Shown: one piece after another, positions 20,227-28,030 of the stretch
How positions within the stretch are numbered: position 1 is the stretch's first letter
How the letters are laid out: every line of letters starts with the position of its first letter
Source: Frigoribacterium endophyticum
Lineage (GTDB): Bacteria > Actinomycetota > Actinomycetes > Actinomycetales > Microbacteriaceae
Assembly (NCBI RefSeq): GCF_011759585.1
Contig: NZ_JAAOYV010000001.1
Coordinates: 682,001 to 746,000 of the forward strand
Direction: 5' to 3'
Length of the DNA stretch: 64,000 nucleotides
Program-made: the position numbers and the translations under genes
The notes under the pieces: model-generated
Database searches by the model: none
What the model saw: only the letters and a program-made list of their open reading frames with translations
What the model was told of the DNA's origin: nothing

Positions 20227-21366
20227 ATGGCGATGAGCAAGAAGGCAGTGCACTTCGGTGCGGGCAACATCGGTCGTGGCTTCGTGGCGCAGTTCCTGCA
20301 CGCGAGCGGCTACGAGGTCGTGTTCGCCGACGTGAACGACGAGCTGATCGGGCTGCTGCAGTCCCAGTCGTCGTACGAGGTGCACGAGGTCGGTGAGGAC
20401 AGCCGCACGACCGTCGTCGACGGCTACCGCGCCGTCAACAGCCGCACCGACGAGGAGGCGCTGGTCGCCGAGATCGCGACCGCCGGCGTCGTCACCACCG
20501 CGGTCGGCGCCCGCATCCTGCCCTTCGTGGCTCCGGTCATCGCCCGCGGGCTGGCCCAGCGTGACGCGGCGCTGCCGCCCCTCACGGTCATCGCGTGCGA
20601 GAACGCGATCAACGCCACCGACTCCCTCGCCGAGGCCGTGCGCCAGGCCGACCCGGCCGACAACGCGGTCTTCGCGAACTGCGCCATCGACCGCATCGTG
20701 CCCGAGCAGCCCGCCGGGTCGCTCGACGTCACCATCGAGTCCTTCTCCGAGTGGGTCGTCGAGAGCGGCCCGTTCGGCGAGCACCGCCCCGAGATCCACG
20801 GCGTCACCTGGGTGCCCGACCTCGAGCCCTTCATCGAGCGCAAGCTCTTCACCGTCAACACGGCCCACGCCGCCGCGGCCTACCACGGCTTCGCGCGCGG
20901 CCTGGGCAGCATCCGCGAGTCGCTCGCCGACGAGGCCGTCCACGCCGAGGTGCGCGCCGCCCTCGCCGAGACCAAGGCCCTGCTCGTCGCGAAGCACGAG
21001 CTCGACGCCGACGAGCAGCAGAGCTACATCGAGAAGAACCTCGTGCGCATCTCGAACCCGCACCTGCCCGACACCACCGAGCGCGTCGGCCGCGGCCCGC
21101 TCCGAAAGCTGAGCCGCCACGAGCGCTTCGTCGGCCCCGCGGCGCAGCTCGCCGAGCGGGGCCTCCCCAGCGACGCGCTCGTCCGCGCCGTCCGTGCCGC
21201 CCTCGACTTCGACGTCGCCGACGACGCCGAGAGCGTCGAGCTCCAGGCGCTGCTGCGCTCCGGCCGGCCCGCCGACGAGCTGACCGTGACCCTCACCGGC
21301 GTCGAGGCGGGCCACCCGCTCTCCGCCGCCCTGGTGGAGGCGGTCTCCTCCAAGCTCCCGGCATGA
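20227..21366 (+). CDS. mtlD: Mannitol-1-phosphate 5-dehydrogenase
   Basis: NAD-dependent oxidation of mannitol 1-phosphate to fructose 6-phosphate. The 379 residues are a normal length for the polyol-specific long-chain dehydrogenase family. The nucleotide motif is VHFGAGNIGRGFVAQFL (about 8-24), followed by the domain-2 elements IACENAINATDSL, ANCAIDRIVP and KLFTVNTAHAAAAYHG (conserved Lys, Asn and His residues in this last block). No PTS mannitol transporter or mtlR is adjacent, so mannitol supply is not explained here. ATG 20233 is an alternative start. The stop overlaps the next gene by 4 bases. Confidence 0.9.
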   Translation: MAMSKKAVHFGAGNIGRGFVAQFLHASGYEVVFADVNDELIGLLQSQSSYEVHEVGEDSRTTVVDGYRAVNSRTDEEALVAEIATAGVVTTAVGARILPFVAPVIARGLAQRDAALPPLTVIACENAINATDSLAEAVRQADPADNAVFANCAIDRIVPEQPAGSLDVTIESFSEWVVESGPFGEHRPEIHGVTWVPDLEPFIERKLFTVNTAHAAAAYHGFARGLGSIRESLADEAVHAEVRAALAETKALLVAKHELDADEQQSYIEKNLVRISNPHLPDTTERVGRGPLRKLSRHERFVGPAAQLAERGLPSDALVRAVRAALDFDVADDAESVELQALLRSGRPADELTVTLTGVEAGHPLSAALVEAVSSKLPA

Positions 21367-21869
21367 CCGACCCCCGGCCCTCCGGGTCGGCCGGCCGCCA
21401 CGACCTCCCCGACGCGACCGCGTCCGACGAGACCGATCTCGAGCTCGACCCCTACGACGCCGACGCCGACGACGCGCTCTCCTGGGGCGACGAGTCGGAC
21501 GCCAGCCACGTCGAGGGGCCCGCCGCCGCGTCACGCGACGAAGAGATCGACCCGGACGCTCCCCAGGTCATGAGCAGCGCCTCCCTCGTGGGGCACGGCG
21601 TGCTCGGCGGCGTCGCCCTGCTCTCGAGCGTCGGCTGGATCGTCTCGCGCGACCAGTTCCTGATCGCGTTCGGCGGCGGCCTCGTCGAGCGCGTGCAGAC
21701 GACGCTGTGGCTGACCGGCGTCTTCCTCGCCCTCGTCGCCCCGCTGCTCTGGTTCGTCGCGACCATCCTGCTGGTGCCGGCGGAGCGCTCCGGCCGTCGA
21801 CTGCTCGTGATGGCCGTCGGCGCCGTGCTCCTGGCCCCCTGGCCCCTCGTGATCGGGGGCGGGGCGTGA
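21363..21869 (+). CDS. Hypothetical membrane protein with acidic N-terminus, 168 aa
   Basis: No family recognised. The first 70 residues are acidic and probably disordered (DETDLELDPYDADADDALSWGDESD). They are followed by three likely membrane helices at about 74-95, 112-138 and 147-166, the last reaching the C-terminus. ATG 21363 overlaps the mtlD stop by 4 bases, and its own stop overlaps the next small membrane protein, so the three form one translationally coupled unit. The two membrane proteins may work together; a link to mannitol metabolism is only positional. Confidence 0.7.
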   Translation: MTDPRPSGSAGRHDLPDATASDETDLELDPYDADADDALSWGDESDASHVEGPAAASRDEEIDPDAPQVMSSASLVGHGVLGGVALLSSVGWIVSRDQFLIAFGGGLVERVQTTLWLTGVFLALVAPLLWFVATILLVPAERSGRRLLVMAVGAVLLAPWPLVIGGGA

Positions 21870-22258
21870 CCGCCGCGCCCGGCGGGGCGACCGCCTCCAC
21901 CGGACCGCGCCGCGCCCGACGGGGCCCCCGCGTCGGGTTCGTGCTGATCGCCGTCCTCGCCGGCCTGCTGGCCGCCTACGACCTCTCGGAGGCCGTGACC
22001 AACCTCGTGCTCGTGCCGCAGGACGTCCGCTACCAGAACAACGCCTTCTTCGACGAGGTCGGCGTGGGGTCGCTCGCGGCCTCGCCGCCGTGGGCCGCGC
22101 TCTGGGCCAACGTGCTGCTGCCCCCGGTCGCGTACGTCGTCGCCCTCCTCGTCGCGCGGCGGCGGACCCTCGGCCGGGCGGCCCTCGTCTTCGCCACGGG
22201 CCTCGCCGCGGTCGCGGCGGCGTCGCTGGGCCTCACGGCGTACGTGCTCAGCATCTGA
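21866..22258 (+). CDS. Hypothetical small membrane protein, 130 aa
   Basis: No family recognised. Three hydrophobic segments (about 23-45, 74-97 and 103-129). The first contains LIAVLAGLLAAYDLSEAV, and the extracytoplasmic loop between 1 and 2 is rich in polar residues (VPQDVRYQNNAFFDEVG). GTG 21866 overlaps the preceding stop by 4 bases. It ends 179 bases before serA, which has its own promoter. Confidence 0.7.
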   Translation: MTAAPGGATASTGPRRARRGPRVGFVLIAVLAGLLAAYDLSEAVTNLVLVPQDVRYQNNAFFDEVGVGSLAASPPWAALWANVLLPPVAYVVALLVARRRTLGRAALVFATGLAAVAAASLGLTAYVLSI

Positions 22259-22364
22259 CCGGCCCGTCGGGGCCGACGACGGCCGCGGACGACGGCGGGG
22301 GAGTCGCGGTGCAGGCCCCCGTGACCGCCGGCGTCATCTGCGCCTGGGCCCTCCGACGAGTCGC

Positions 22365-22370
22365 TAGAGT
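22365..22370 (+). promoter_or_regulatory. -10 element of serA
   Basis: TAGAGT fits TANNNT and would give a leader of about 60 nt before the GTG at 22438. The leader holds a GC-rich stretch but no recognisable riboswitch. Confidence 0.4.
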
Positions 22371-22437
22371 GACCAGCAGCCGCGCCCACGGCGCGTCGCG
22401 GCGCTCCCCTGCACCCTCTCGTTAGGACCCTGTCTCC

Positions 22438-24027
22438 GTGGCCAAGCCCGTCGTTCTGATCGCTGAAGAGCTCTCACCCGCCACCGTCGAGGCCCTCGGC
22501 CCCGACTTCGACGTGAGGAGCGTGGACGGCACCGACCGGCCCGCGCTGCTCGCCGCCCTCGCGGAGGCGAACGCGATCCTGGTCCGCTCCGCGACGCAGG
22601 TCGACGCCGAGGCCATCGCCGCCGCGCCGCACCTCCAGGTCGTGGCCCGTGCGGGCGTCGGCCTCGACAACGTCGACATCAAGGCCGCCACGACGGCGGG
22701 CGTCATGGTCGTCAACGCCCCGACGTCGAACATCATCTCGGCCGCCGAGCTCACCGTCGGCCACATCCTCAGCCTCGCGCGCCACATCCCCGCCGCGCAC
22801 GCCGCGCTGGCCCAGGGGCAGTGGAAGCGCTCGAAGTACACCGGCGTCGAGCTGTTCGAGAAGACCGTCGGCATCGTCGGCCTCGGGCGCATCGGGGCCC
22901 TGATCACCGCGCGCCTCCAGGCCTTCGGGGTGAACGTGGTCGCCTACGACCCCTACGTCACGCCGGCCCGCGCGCAGCAGCTCGGCGTCACCCTGCTCTC
23001 GCTCGACGAGCTGCTGGCCACCGCCGACTTCGTCACCATCCACATGCCGAAGACGCCCGAGACGACGGGCATGATCGGCCTCGAGCAGATGAAGGCCATG
23101 AAGCCGACGGCGTTCGTCGTCAACGTGGCCCGCGGCGGCCTGATCGACGAGGCCGACCTCTACACGGCCCTGACCACGGGCGAGATCGCCGGTGCCGGCC
23201 TCGACGTCTTCACCTCGGAGCCCCCCGTCGACCAGGCGCTGCTCGGCCTCGAGAACGTCGTCGTCACCCCGCACCTCGGCGCGTCGACGGACGAGGCGCA
23301 GGAGAAGGCGGGCGTGTCGGTCGCCAAGTCCGTCCGCCTGGCCCTCGGCGGCGAGCTCGTGCCCGACGCCGTCAACGTCGCCGGCGGCGTCATCGACCCG
23401 TACGTGCGCCCCGGCATCCCGCTGCTCGAGAAGATCGGCCAGGTGTTCGCCGGGCTCGCCGACTCGCCCCTCACCAGCATCGACGTCGAGGTGCGCGGCG
23501 ACCTCGTCGAGCACGACGTCAGCGTGCTCAAGCTCGCGGCCCTCAAGGGCGTCTTCACGAACATCGTCAGCGAGTCGGTCAGCTACGTGAACGCGCCGCT
23601 GCTCGCCGAGCAGCGCGGCATCACCGTGCGGCTGCTCACCGACCCGACGAGCGAGGAGTACCGCAACGTCCTGACCATCCGCGGCTCGCTCAGCGACGGC
23701 GGCCAGATCAGCGTGTCGGGCACCCTGACCGGCACCAAGCAGGTCGAGAAGATCGTCGAGATCAACGGGTACGACGTCGAGGTGCCGATCGCGGCGCACC
23801 ACCTCGTCATGGTCTACGGCGACCGCCCCGGCATCGTCGCCGTCTACGGCAAGGAGTTCGGCGACGCCGGCATCAACATCGCCGGCATGCAGATCGCCCG
23901 TCGCAGCGCGGGCGGCCAGGCCCTCAGCGTCCTCACCATCGACAGCCCCGCCCCCGACGAGCTGCTCGAGACGGTGCGCGTCGCCATCGACGCGCAGCTG
24001 CTGCGCGAGATCGACGTGACTCTCTAG
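22438..24027 (+). CDS. serA: D-3-phosphoglycerate dehydrogenase (long form)
   Basis: First enzyme of serine synthesis, oxidising 3-phosphoglycerate with NAD+. At 529 residues it is the long actinobacterial type: catalytic and NAD domains (GIVGLGRIGALITARL at about 143-158; NVARGGLIDEADL; catalytic His in VVTPHLGAST), an intervening domain after about 320, and a C-terminal ACT domain from about 455 (VMVYGDRPGIVAVYG). The ACT domain is the site of serine feedback in this family. GTG start with only a weak AGGA upstream. A strong hairpin terminator follows at once. Confidence 0.96.
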   Translation: MAKPVVLIAEELSPATVEALGPDFDVRSVDGTDRPALLAALAEANAILVRSATQVDAEAIAAAPHLQVVARAGVGLDNVDIKAATTAGVMVVNAPTSNIISAAELTVGHILSLARHIPAAHAALAQGQWKRSKYTGVELFEKTVGIVGLGRIGALITARLQAFGVNVVAYDPYVTPARAQQLGVTLLSLDELLATADFVTIHMPKTPETTGMIGLEQMKAMKPTAFVVNVARGGLIDEADLYTALTTGEIAGAGLDVFTSEPPVDQALLGLENVVVTPHLGASTDEAQEKAGVSVAKSVRLALGGELVPDAVNVAGGVIDPYVRPGIPLLEKIGQVFAGLADSPLTSIDVEVRGDLVEHDVSVLKLAALKGVFTNIVSESVSYVNAPLLAEQRGITVRLLTDPTSEEYRNVLTIRGSLSDGGQISVSGTLTGTKQVEKIVEINGYDVEVPIAAHHLVMVYGDRPGIVAVYGKEFGDAGINIAGMQIARRSAGGQALSVLTIDSPAPDELLETVRVAIDAQLLREIDVTL

Positions 24028-24045
24028 CTCACGTCGAGGAGCCCC

Positions 24046-24091
24046 CGTGACGGCGCCCCGTCTCCCGGTCGGGAGGCGGGGCGCCGTCACG
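24046..24091. terminator. Bidirectional hairpin terminator between serA and the MBL-fold gene
   Basis: 21-bp stem (24046-24066 with 24071-24091, one G-T wobble) and a GGTC loop, placed between convergent genes. Confidence 0.85.
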
Positions 24092-24125
24092 CGGTGCAGG
24101 GGCCGGGAGCCGCGGGAGTCGCGGG

Positions 24126-24761
24126 TCAGACCTCGAGGGACTCGTGCGCCGCCAGGACGACGGCCGTGCCCCCGAGGGCCTCGACGCTCGCCCGCAGCCG
24201 GTCGGCGTGCATGCCGAAGCCCGCCGCCGACAGCGTCTGCTCGTGGACGGGGAAGAGCCGCGTCGGCGCGACGGCCGTCACGTAGTCCATCGCCTCGCCG
24301 ATCTTGAGCCAGGGCGCGCCGACCGGTGCCGCCAGGGTCTCGACCGGCACCGGCGGGACGGTGAACGCGTCGCCCGGGTAGAAGAGGCGGCCGTTGACGA
24401 GCACCCCCACGTTGTCGATGACGGGGATCGACTCGTGGATGACGGCGTGGCGCGAGCCGTGGAAGGCGAGGGTGAAGGGCCCCGCCTCGACGGTGTCGCC
24501 GTCGGCCACGACGTGGACGTCGAACCCCTCGGCGGCCTCCGCGACCCCGGCCGGGCCGTAGATCGTCGCCCCGGGGTTCGTGGCGAGCAGGTGGCCGAGC
24601 TGGTCGGGGGTCCAGTGGTCGGGGTGCTCGTGGGTGACGACCACGGCGACGACGTCGTGCAGGTCGACCTGCGGCGAGGTGAAGGAGCCGGGGTCGACGA
24701 CGAGCTTCCGCCCGTCCTCCTCGACGACGAAGGCGGCGTGCTCGAGCTTGGTCAGGCGCAT
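24126..24761 (-). CDS. MBL-fold metal-dependent hydrolase
   Basis: Metallo-beta-lactamase-fold hydrolase of the UlaG-like or general MBL group; substrate unknown. The 211 residues start MRLTKLEHAAFVVEEDGRKLVVDPG. The metal site is THEHPDH (about 62-68, HxHxDH), with further ligands in GSRHAVI, VLVNGRLFYPGDAF (Asp) and FPVHEQTLS. The start is set at ATG 24761, where TACAGT lies 7 bases upstream (leaderless). The open frame extends further upstream only by reading through the complement of the tRNA gene, so that extension is rejected. Confidence 0.85.
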   Translation of the reverse strand: MRLTKLEHAAFVVEEDGRKLVVDPGSFTSPQVDLHDVVAVVVTHEHPDHWTPDQLGHLLATNPGATIYGPAGVAEAAEGFDVHVVADGDTVEAGPFTLAFHGSRHAVIHESIPVIDNVGVLVNGRLFYPGDAFTVPPVPVETLAAPVGAPWLKIGEAMDYVTAVAPTRLFPVHEQTLSAAGFGMHADRLRASVEALGGTAVVLAAHESLEV

Positions 24762-24768
24762 GCGGCTG

Positions 24769-24774
24769 ACTGTA
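24769..24774 (-). promoter_or_regulatory. -10 element, leaderless promoter of the MBL-fold gene
   Basis: TACAGT on the - strand, 7 bases before the ATG at 24761; no ribosome site. Confidence 0.5.
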
Positions 24775-24807
24775 CGCCCGCTCCGCGACACGCGCGGCGG
24801 GCTCGAT

Positions 24808-24837
24808 TTGTACTCGTTCGCGAGGCTGTGGCATACT
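24808..24837 (+). promoter_or_regulatory. Promoter of tRNA-Glu
   Basis: TTGTAC (24808-24813) and CATACT (24832-24837), spaced 18 bases, with transcription expected about 10 bases before the mature tRNA 5' end. Confidence 0.55.
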
Positions 24838-24854
24838 CGACGAGTTGCAAAAAC

Positions 24855-24927
24855 GGCCCCATCGTATAGTGGCCTAGTACGTCGCCCTCTCACGGCGGTA
24901 ACACGGGTTCGAATCCCGTTGGGGTCA
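24855..24927 (+). tRNA. tRNA-Glu (CUC anticodon)
   Basis: Reads GAG codons. The 73-nt cloverleaf has acceptor arm GGCCCCA paired with TGGGGTC (one G-T), anticodon loop CTCTCAC giving CUC, and T loop GGTTCGAATCC. Discriminator A73; the 3' CCA is not encoded (ACCG follows). It stands alone between the MBL-fold gene and a small hypothetical gene, with no sign of an integrated element at its 3' end. Confidence 0.97.
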
Positions 24928-24967
24928 CCGATCTGATCGGTCACCACCACCGTTCAGCAACCACGAG

Positions 24968-24995
24968 ATCCCGCCCGGCACACGCCGGGCGGGAT
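24968..24995 (+). terminator. Terminator of tRNA-Glu
   Basis: Perfect 12-bp stem (24968-24979 with 24984-24995), ACAC loop, followed by TCGTCGTT. Confidence 0.8.
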
Positions 24996-25108
24996 TCGTC
25001 GTTCCAGGGCGTCTCGACCCTCCCGGTGCACGTGGGACGTCGTCACGTCTCGGTCACGACCCGGCCGCCGCCCTCGACGGCCCGCCTCCCGTGCTCGATG
25101 CTCGGGGC

Positions 25109-25648
25109 ATGCCCTCCGACCGGACCACGCGCGCGGGCCTGCTCGTCGGGCTCGCCTGCCTCGTCGTGGTCACGCTCGGCGCGGTGCTGCTCGCCCTGAG
25201 GTCGATCGGAGGGCCCGTCGTCGCCTGCCCGGCCGTCGCCTGGGGCACGACCGTGGTCGTGGAGGTCTCGGGGGCCGCCGAGCGCGTGGCGGTCGTCGAG
25301 CTGGTGCCCGTCGGAGCCGTCGTGTCGCCGCCCGTGCCGCAGGAGGGCCCGGTCGACGACCGGCCGGCCGCCGACGGCCCCGACATCGGGCCGTGGCTCT
25401 GGCCCGGCCCGGCCGAGCGGGCCCCCGACGGCACCTGGGTCATCTCGTCGTGGGGCGGGTCGTCGTCGCCCGACGGCTCCTTCCCCGACGAGGTCGACGT
25501 GCGGGCCTGGTCCGACGGCGGCGACGTCGGTCTCGTCCTCGCCGCGTCGCGCACCGCGGGGCTCCGCTTCGAGCGCGTCGGCGGCGACGCCGTCTGCGGC
25601 GGCCCGGGGGAGGCGCGGGTCGCCCTCGAGGTGCCCCCGGCCGCCTAG
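25109..25648 (+). CDS. Hypothetical membrane-anchored/secreted protein, 179 aa
   Basis: No family recognised. A single N-terminal hydrophobic segment (about 9-33, LLVGLACLVVVTLGAVLLAL) acts as signal or anchor; the rest is an extracytoplasmic, Val/Pro/Asp-rich domain with VRAWSDGGDVGLVLAAS and two cysteines (about residues 41 and 165) that could pair. ATG 25109 is chosen over GTG 25091 because GATGCT lies exactly 6 bases upstream of it, the spacing of the leaderless starts here. It converges with the AlkB-like gene. Confidence 0.6.
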   Translation: MPSDRTTRAGLLVGLACLVVVTLGAVLLALRSIGGPVVACPAVAWGTTVVVEVSGAAERVAVVELVPVGAVVSPPVPQEGPVDDRPAADGPDIGPWLWPGPAERAPDGTWVISSWGGSSSPDGSFPDEVDVRAWSDGGDVGLVLAASRTAGLRFERVGGDAVCGGPGEARVALEVPPAA

Positions 25649-25670
25649 TGCCGCGCCGGGGTGCTCGTCG

Positions 25671-26357
25671 TCACGCCCTCGGGGCCGCGCCGGCCTGCGC
25701 GGCGCGCCCCGCGACTCCCTCGTCCCACCGGGGGCGGAACTGCACCGAGATGCGCGGCCCGACCGCCTTCCTCGTCTTCGCGATCGCGTGCTCGTGGGTG
25801 CGCTGGCAGCTCCCGCCCATGACGAGCAGGTCGCCGTGGCCGAGCGGGAACCTGTCGACCCGCCCCGTGCGTCGCGAGCGGACCGCGAGGGTGCGGGGAG
25901 CGCCGAGGGACAGGATGCCGACCATCGTGTCGCGGCCGAGGCCGGAGCCGACCCGGTCGCCGTGCCAGGCGATGCTGTCGTCGCCGGTGCGGTAGAAGCA
26001 CAGCCCGGCACGGCGGAAGAGCTGTTCGTCGGGCGCGCCCCGCCGGGCGTAGTGGTCGTTGAGGTCGTCACGGGCCGCGGCGAGGACGGGGTCGGGCAGG
26101 GCGTCGCCGACGCCGTACGACGAGACGAGGCGCGGCACCTCGACGACGCGGTCGTACATGGTGCGGCGGTCCGCCTGCCAGGGCACGTCGGTGACGAGCC
26201 GCTCGAAGAGGGCGTCGGAGGCGGTCGCCCAGCCGGGCACGAGGTCGAGCCAGGCGCCGTCGCCGAGCTCGAGCCGCCGCACGCGGCCGGCGAGCGGGAG
26301 CAGCTCGGGGCCGTCGTCGAGGGAGTCGAGCAGCGAGGCGGTGAAGGGGATGACCAT
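25671..26357 (-). CDS. AlkB-like 2-oxoglutarate/Fe(II) dioxygenase
   Basis: Oxidative DNA/RNA dealkylation enzyme of the AlkB type, which removes methyl groups from bases such as 1-methyladenine using Fe(II), O2 and 2-oxoglutarate. 228 residues. The iron facial triad is HxD in SIAWHGDRVG (about 130-139) with the distal His in THEHAIAK (about 188-195). The 2-oxoglutarate Arg residues lie in the following GPRISVQFRPR. The substrate lid includes PRLVSSYG. A LexA-type SOS box sits directly over the -35 region, matching a repair role. ATG at 26357 with TAGGGT six bases upstream (leaderless). Confidence 0.9.
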   Translation of the reverse strand: MVIPFTASLLDSLDDGPELLPLAGRVRRLELGDGAWLDLVPGWATASDALFERLVTDVPWQADRRTMYDRVVEVPRLVSSYGVGDALPDPVLAAARDDLNDHYARRGAPDEQLFRRAGLCFYRTGDDSIAWHGDRVGSGLGRDTMVGILSLGAPRTLAVRSRRTGRVDRFPLGHGDLLVMGGSCQRTHEHAIAKTRKAVGPRISVQFRPRWDEGVAGRAAQAGAAPRA

Positions 26358-26363
26358 GGCGTC

Positions 26364-26369
26364 ACCCTA
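26364..26369 (-). promoter_or_regulatory. -10 element, leaderless promoter of the AlkB-like gene
   Basis: TAGGGT on the - strand, 6 bases before the ATG. The matching -35 position (about 26387-26392) falls inside the SOS box. Confidence 0.6.
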
Positions 26370-26377
26370 CGCTCCGT

Positions 26378-26393
26378 TCGAACACGTGTTCTA
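26378..26393 (-). promoter_or_regulatory. LexA (SOS) box
   Basis: TCGAACACGTGTTCTA matches the actinobacterial/Gram-positive SOS consensus TCGAAC-N4-GTTCGA at every defined base but one. It covers the -35 region of the AlkB-like gene, where LexA would block transcription until DNA damage. Confidence 0.8.
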
Positions 26394-26419
26394 GTCCGCG
26401 CCCGCCCCGGGCGCGTCGC

Positions 26420-28030
26420 TCACCCGCCGGCGACGACCCGCGCCTCCGGGGCGGCGAGCTCGCCCGCCCGGCCCTCGACGTCGACGTCGACCGGGTGCCC
26501 GGCCCAGATCGAGACCTGCAGCTGGCCGGTGTGGGTCCACAGCCGCTCGCCGCTCGCGAGGTCGTAGGCGACCACCGTCGAGCGCCCGCCCGAGCTGCCG
26601 TAGGCGAGGGCGTAGCCCACGGTCCGGCCGACGGCGGCGAGGACGGCGCCGGTGGGCAGGTCGAAGCGGGTCAGGGTGCGCCCGGTCGCGCCGTCCAGCG
26701 CCTGCACCTCGAGCGGCCGGTCGCCCGGCGCCGACGAGCTCGCGTAGACCCGGTCGTCGGTCTGCCCGACCACCCCGGCCGCGCCGGTGGCACCGAGCCC
26801 CTCGCGGCTCCAGGTGGCCCGGCCGGTCGTCCACGAGAGGCAGGTGAGCCGGTCGCGGTCGACGTCGCTGACCAGCAGGCACGACCGGCCCTCGTCGAGC
26901 GTGCCGCGGACGTCCGAGGGGGAGCGCCACCGCACCTCGCCGTCCGCGCCCCGGGCGGTCACGCCGCCGCCGGCGCCGGTCGGCCCGATCAGCAGCCCGT
27001 CGTGGACGAGGTGCCCCGAGAGCTCGTCGAGGCGCGTGCCCCAGGGGCGGGCGACGCCCGAGGTCGGGTCGACCTGCAGGGTGCCCTCGGGGGTGGCGAC
27101 GACCAGCCGGTCGTCGAGGGCCAGCACGGTGCCGCTCGTCGTGCCCCGCCCCGCCCAGGTCACCCGGCCCAGGTCGCGCACGTCGCGCAGCTCGTAGCTG
27201 TAGCGCGCCCCGGCCGCCGGCTGGCGCCCCGTCACGACGACCGTGCCCGCGGCCTGGAACCGGTCGGTCTCGGTCGTCGCCCGCGGCTCCGACGCCCCGA
27301 CCGTCGAGCCGTCCGCGAGCGACAGGGTGAGCAGCACCGCCCGCTCGCCCGCGACGACGCGGACGACGACGAGGCCCGTGTCGCCGGCGAGCGAGGCCGC
27401 GGCGACGTCGACCGGCCCCTCGAGGCCGAGCCGGGCGGCGTCGTCGGCGACGTCGTGCACCCAGCTGAACGTGCCCCGCCCGGTGTCGAGCAGCGCGAGC
27501 CGGGAGCCCACGCCGGTCGTCTCGCTGCCGCAGCCCGCGTCGTTCGCGAAGCCGTACGTCCAGCCCGGCCCCGCGCTGACGAGCACGCGGCCGGTGTCGA
27601 CCGTCGCGGTCGGGAAGCGCAGGCACGCGGGCCGGAACCCGGGCGCGAGGGTCTCCGCGAGCGCGACCGACCACCCGGTGGTCGGCTCCTGCCGCAGGTC
27701 GACCGTCTCGACGCCGCGCCAGGGCGGCTCGGCGCCGTACTGCGGCTGGCCCGGGGCGAGGAGGGCCGCGGGCAGGGCGGCGGCCAGGAGCAGCGCGGCG
27801 TAGCCGAGGGCGAGGCGGCGACCGCGGGAGGCGCGGTGCCACCACGCGGGGCGTCGCGGCCCCGGGGCGGCCGGGCCTCGTCCGGTCCGTCCGGCCCCCT
27901 CGCCGGCACCGGCCTCGTCGTCGTCCCGTCCGGGGGCTTCGCTCGTGCTCCCGCGGCGGGCGGGCTCCCACACGGCGACGTCCGGGGTCGGCCGCGCCGG
28001 GGCCCAGCCGGGCCGCCCCTCGGGGCTCAC
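26420..28030 (-). CDS. Membrane-anchored PQQ-type beta-propeller protein (paralogue 1)
   Basis: Probable extracytoplasmic WD40/PQQ-like (BamB-type) propeller of unknown role, 536 residues. A charged, Gly/Pro-rich cytoplasmic N-terminus (about 1-66) is followed by one membrane helix (about 68-90, [22 protein letters not shown]). The repeats are marked by blade ends such as [47 protein letters not shown] and [18 protein letters not shown] 28030 overlaps the stop of its upstream paralogue by 4 bases. Both share the segments APWRG/APWGG, LAPG-PRxCLxF and VHDVADD. It is not a PQQ dehydrogenase: there are no catalytic or haem motifs. Confidence 0.75.
   Translation of the reverse strand: MSPEGRPGWAPARPTPDVAVWEPARRGSTSEAPGRDDDEAGAGEGAGRTGRGPAAPGPRRPAWWHRASRGRRLALGYAALLLAAALPAALLAPGQPQYGAEPPWRGVETVDLRQEPTTGWSVALAETLAPGFRPACLRFPTATVDTGRVLVSAGPGWTYGFANDAGCGSETTGVGSRLALLDTGRGTFSWVHDVADDAARLGLEGPVDVAAASLAGDTGLVVVRVVAGERAVLLTLSLADGSTVGASEPRATTETDRFQAAGTVVVTGRQPAAGARYSYELRDVRDLGRVTWAGRGTTSGTVLALDDRLVVATPEGTLQVDPTSGVARPWGTRLDELSGHLVHDGLLIGPTGAGGGVTARGADGEVRWRSPSDVRGTLDEGRSCLLVSDVDRDRLTCLSWTTGRATWSREGLGATGAAGVVGQTDDRVYASSSAPGDRPLEVQALDGATGRTLTRFDLPTGAVLAAVGRTVGYALAYGSSGGRSTVVAYDLASGERLWTHTGQLQVSIWAGHPVDVDVEGRAGELAAPEARVVAGG

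Noticed and set aside
24762-24950. N-terminal extension of the MBL-fold protein
   Set aside because: The extra residues are the antisense translation of tRNA-Glu and its flanks. The leaderless -10 fixes the start at 24761.
24928-25090. Integrated element at the 3' end of tRNA-Glu
   Set aside because: No integrase gene and no direct repeat of the tRNA end; only a terminator and an ordinary small gene follow.
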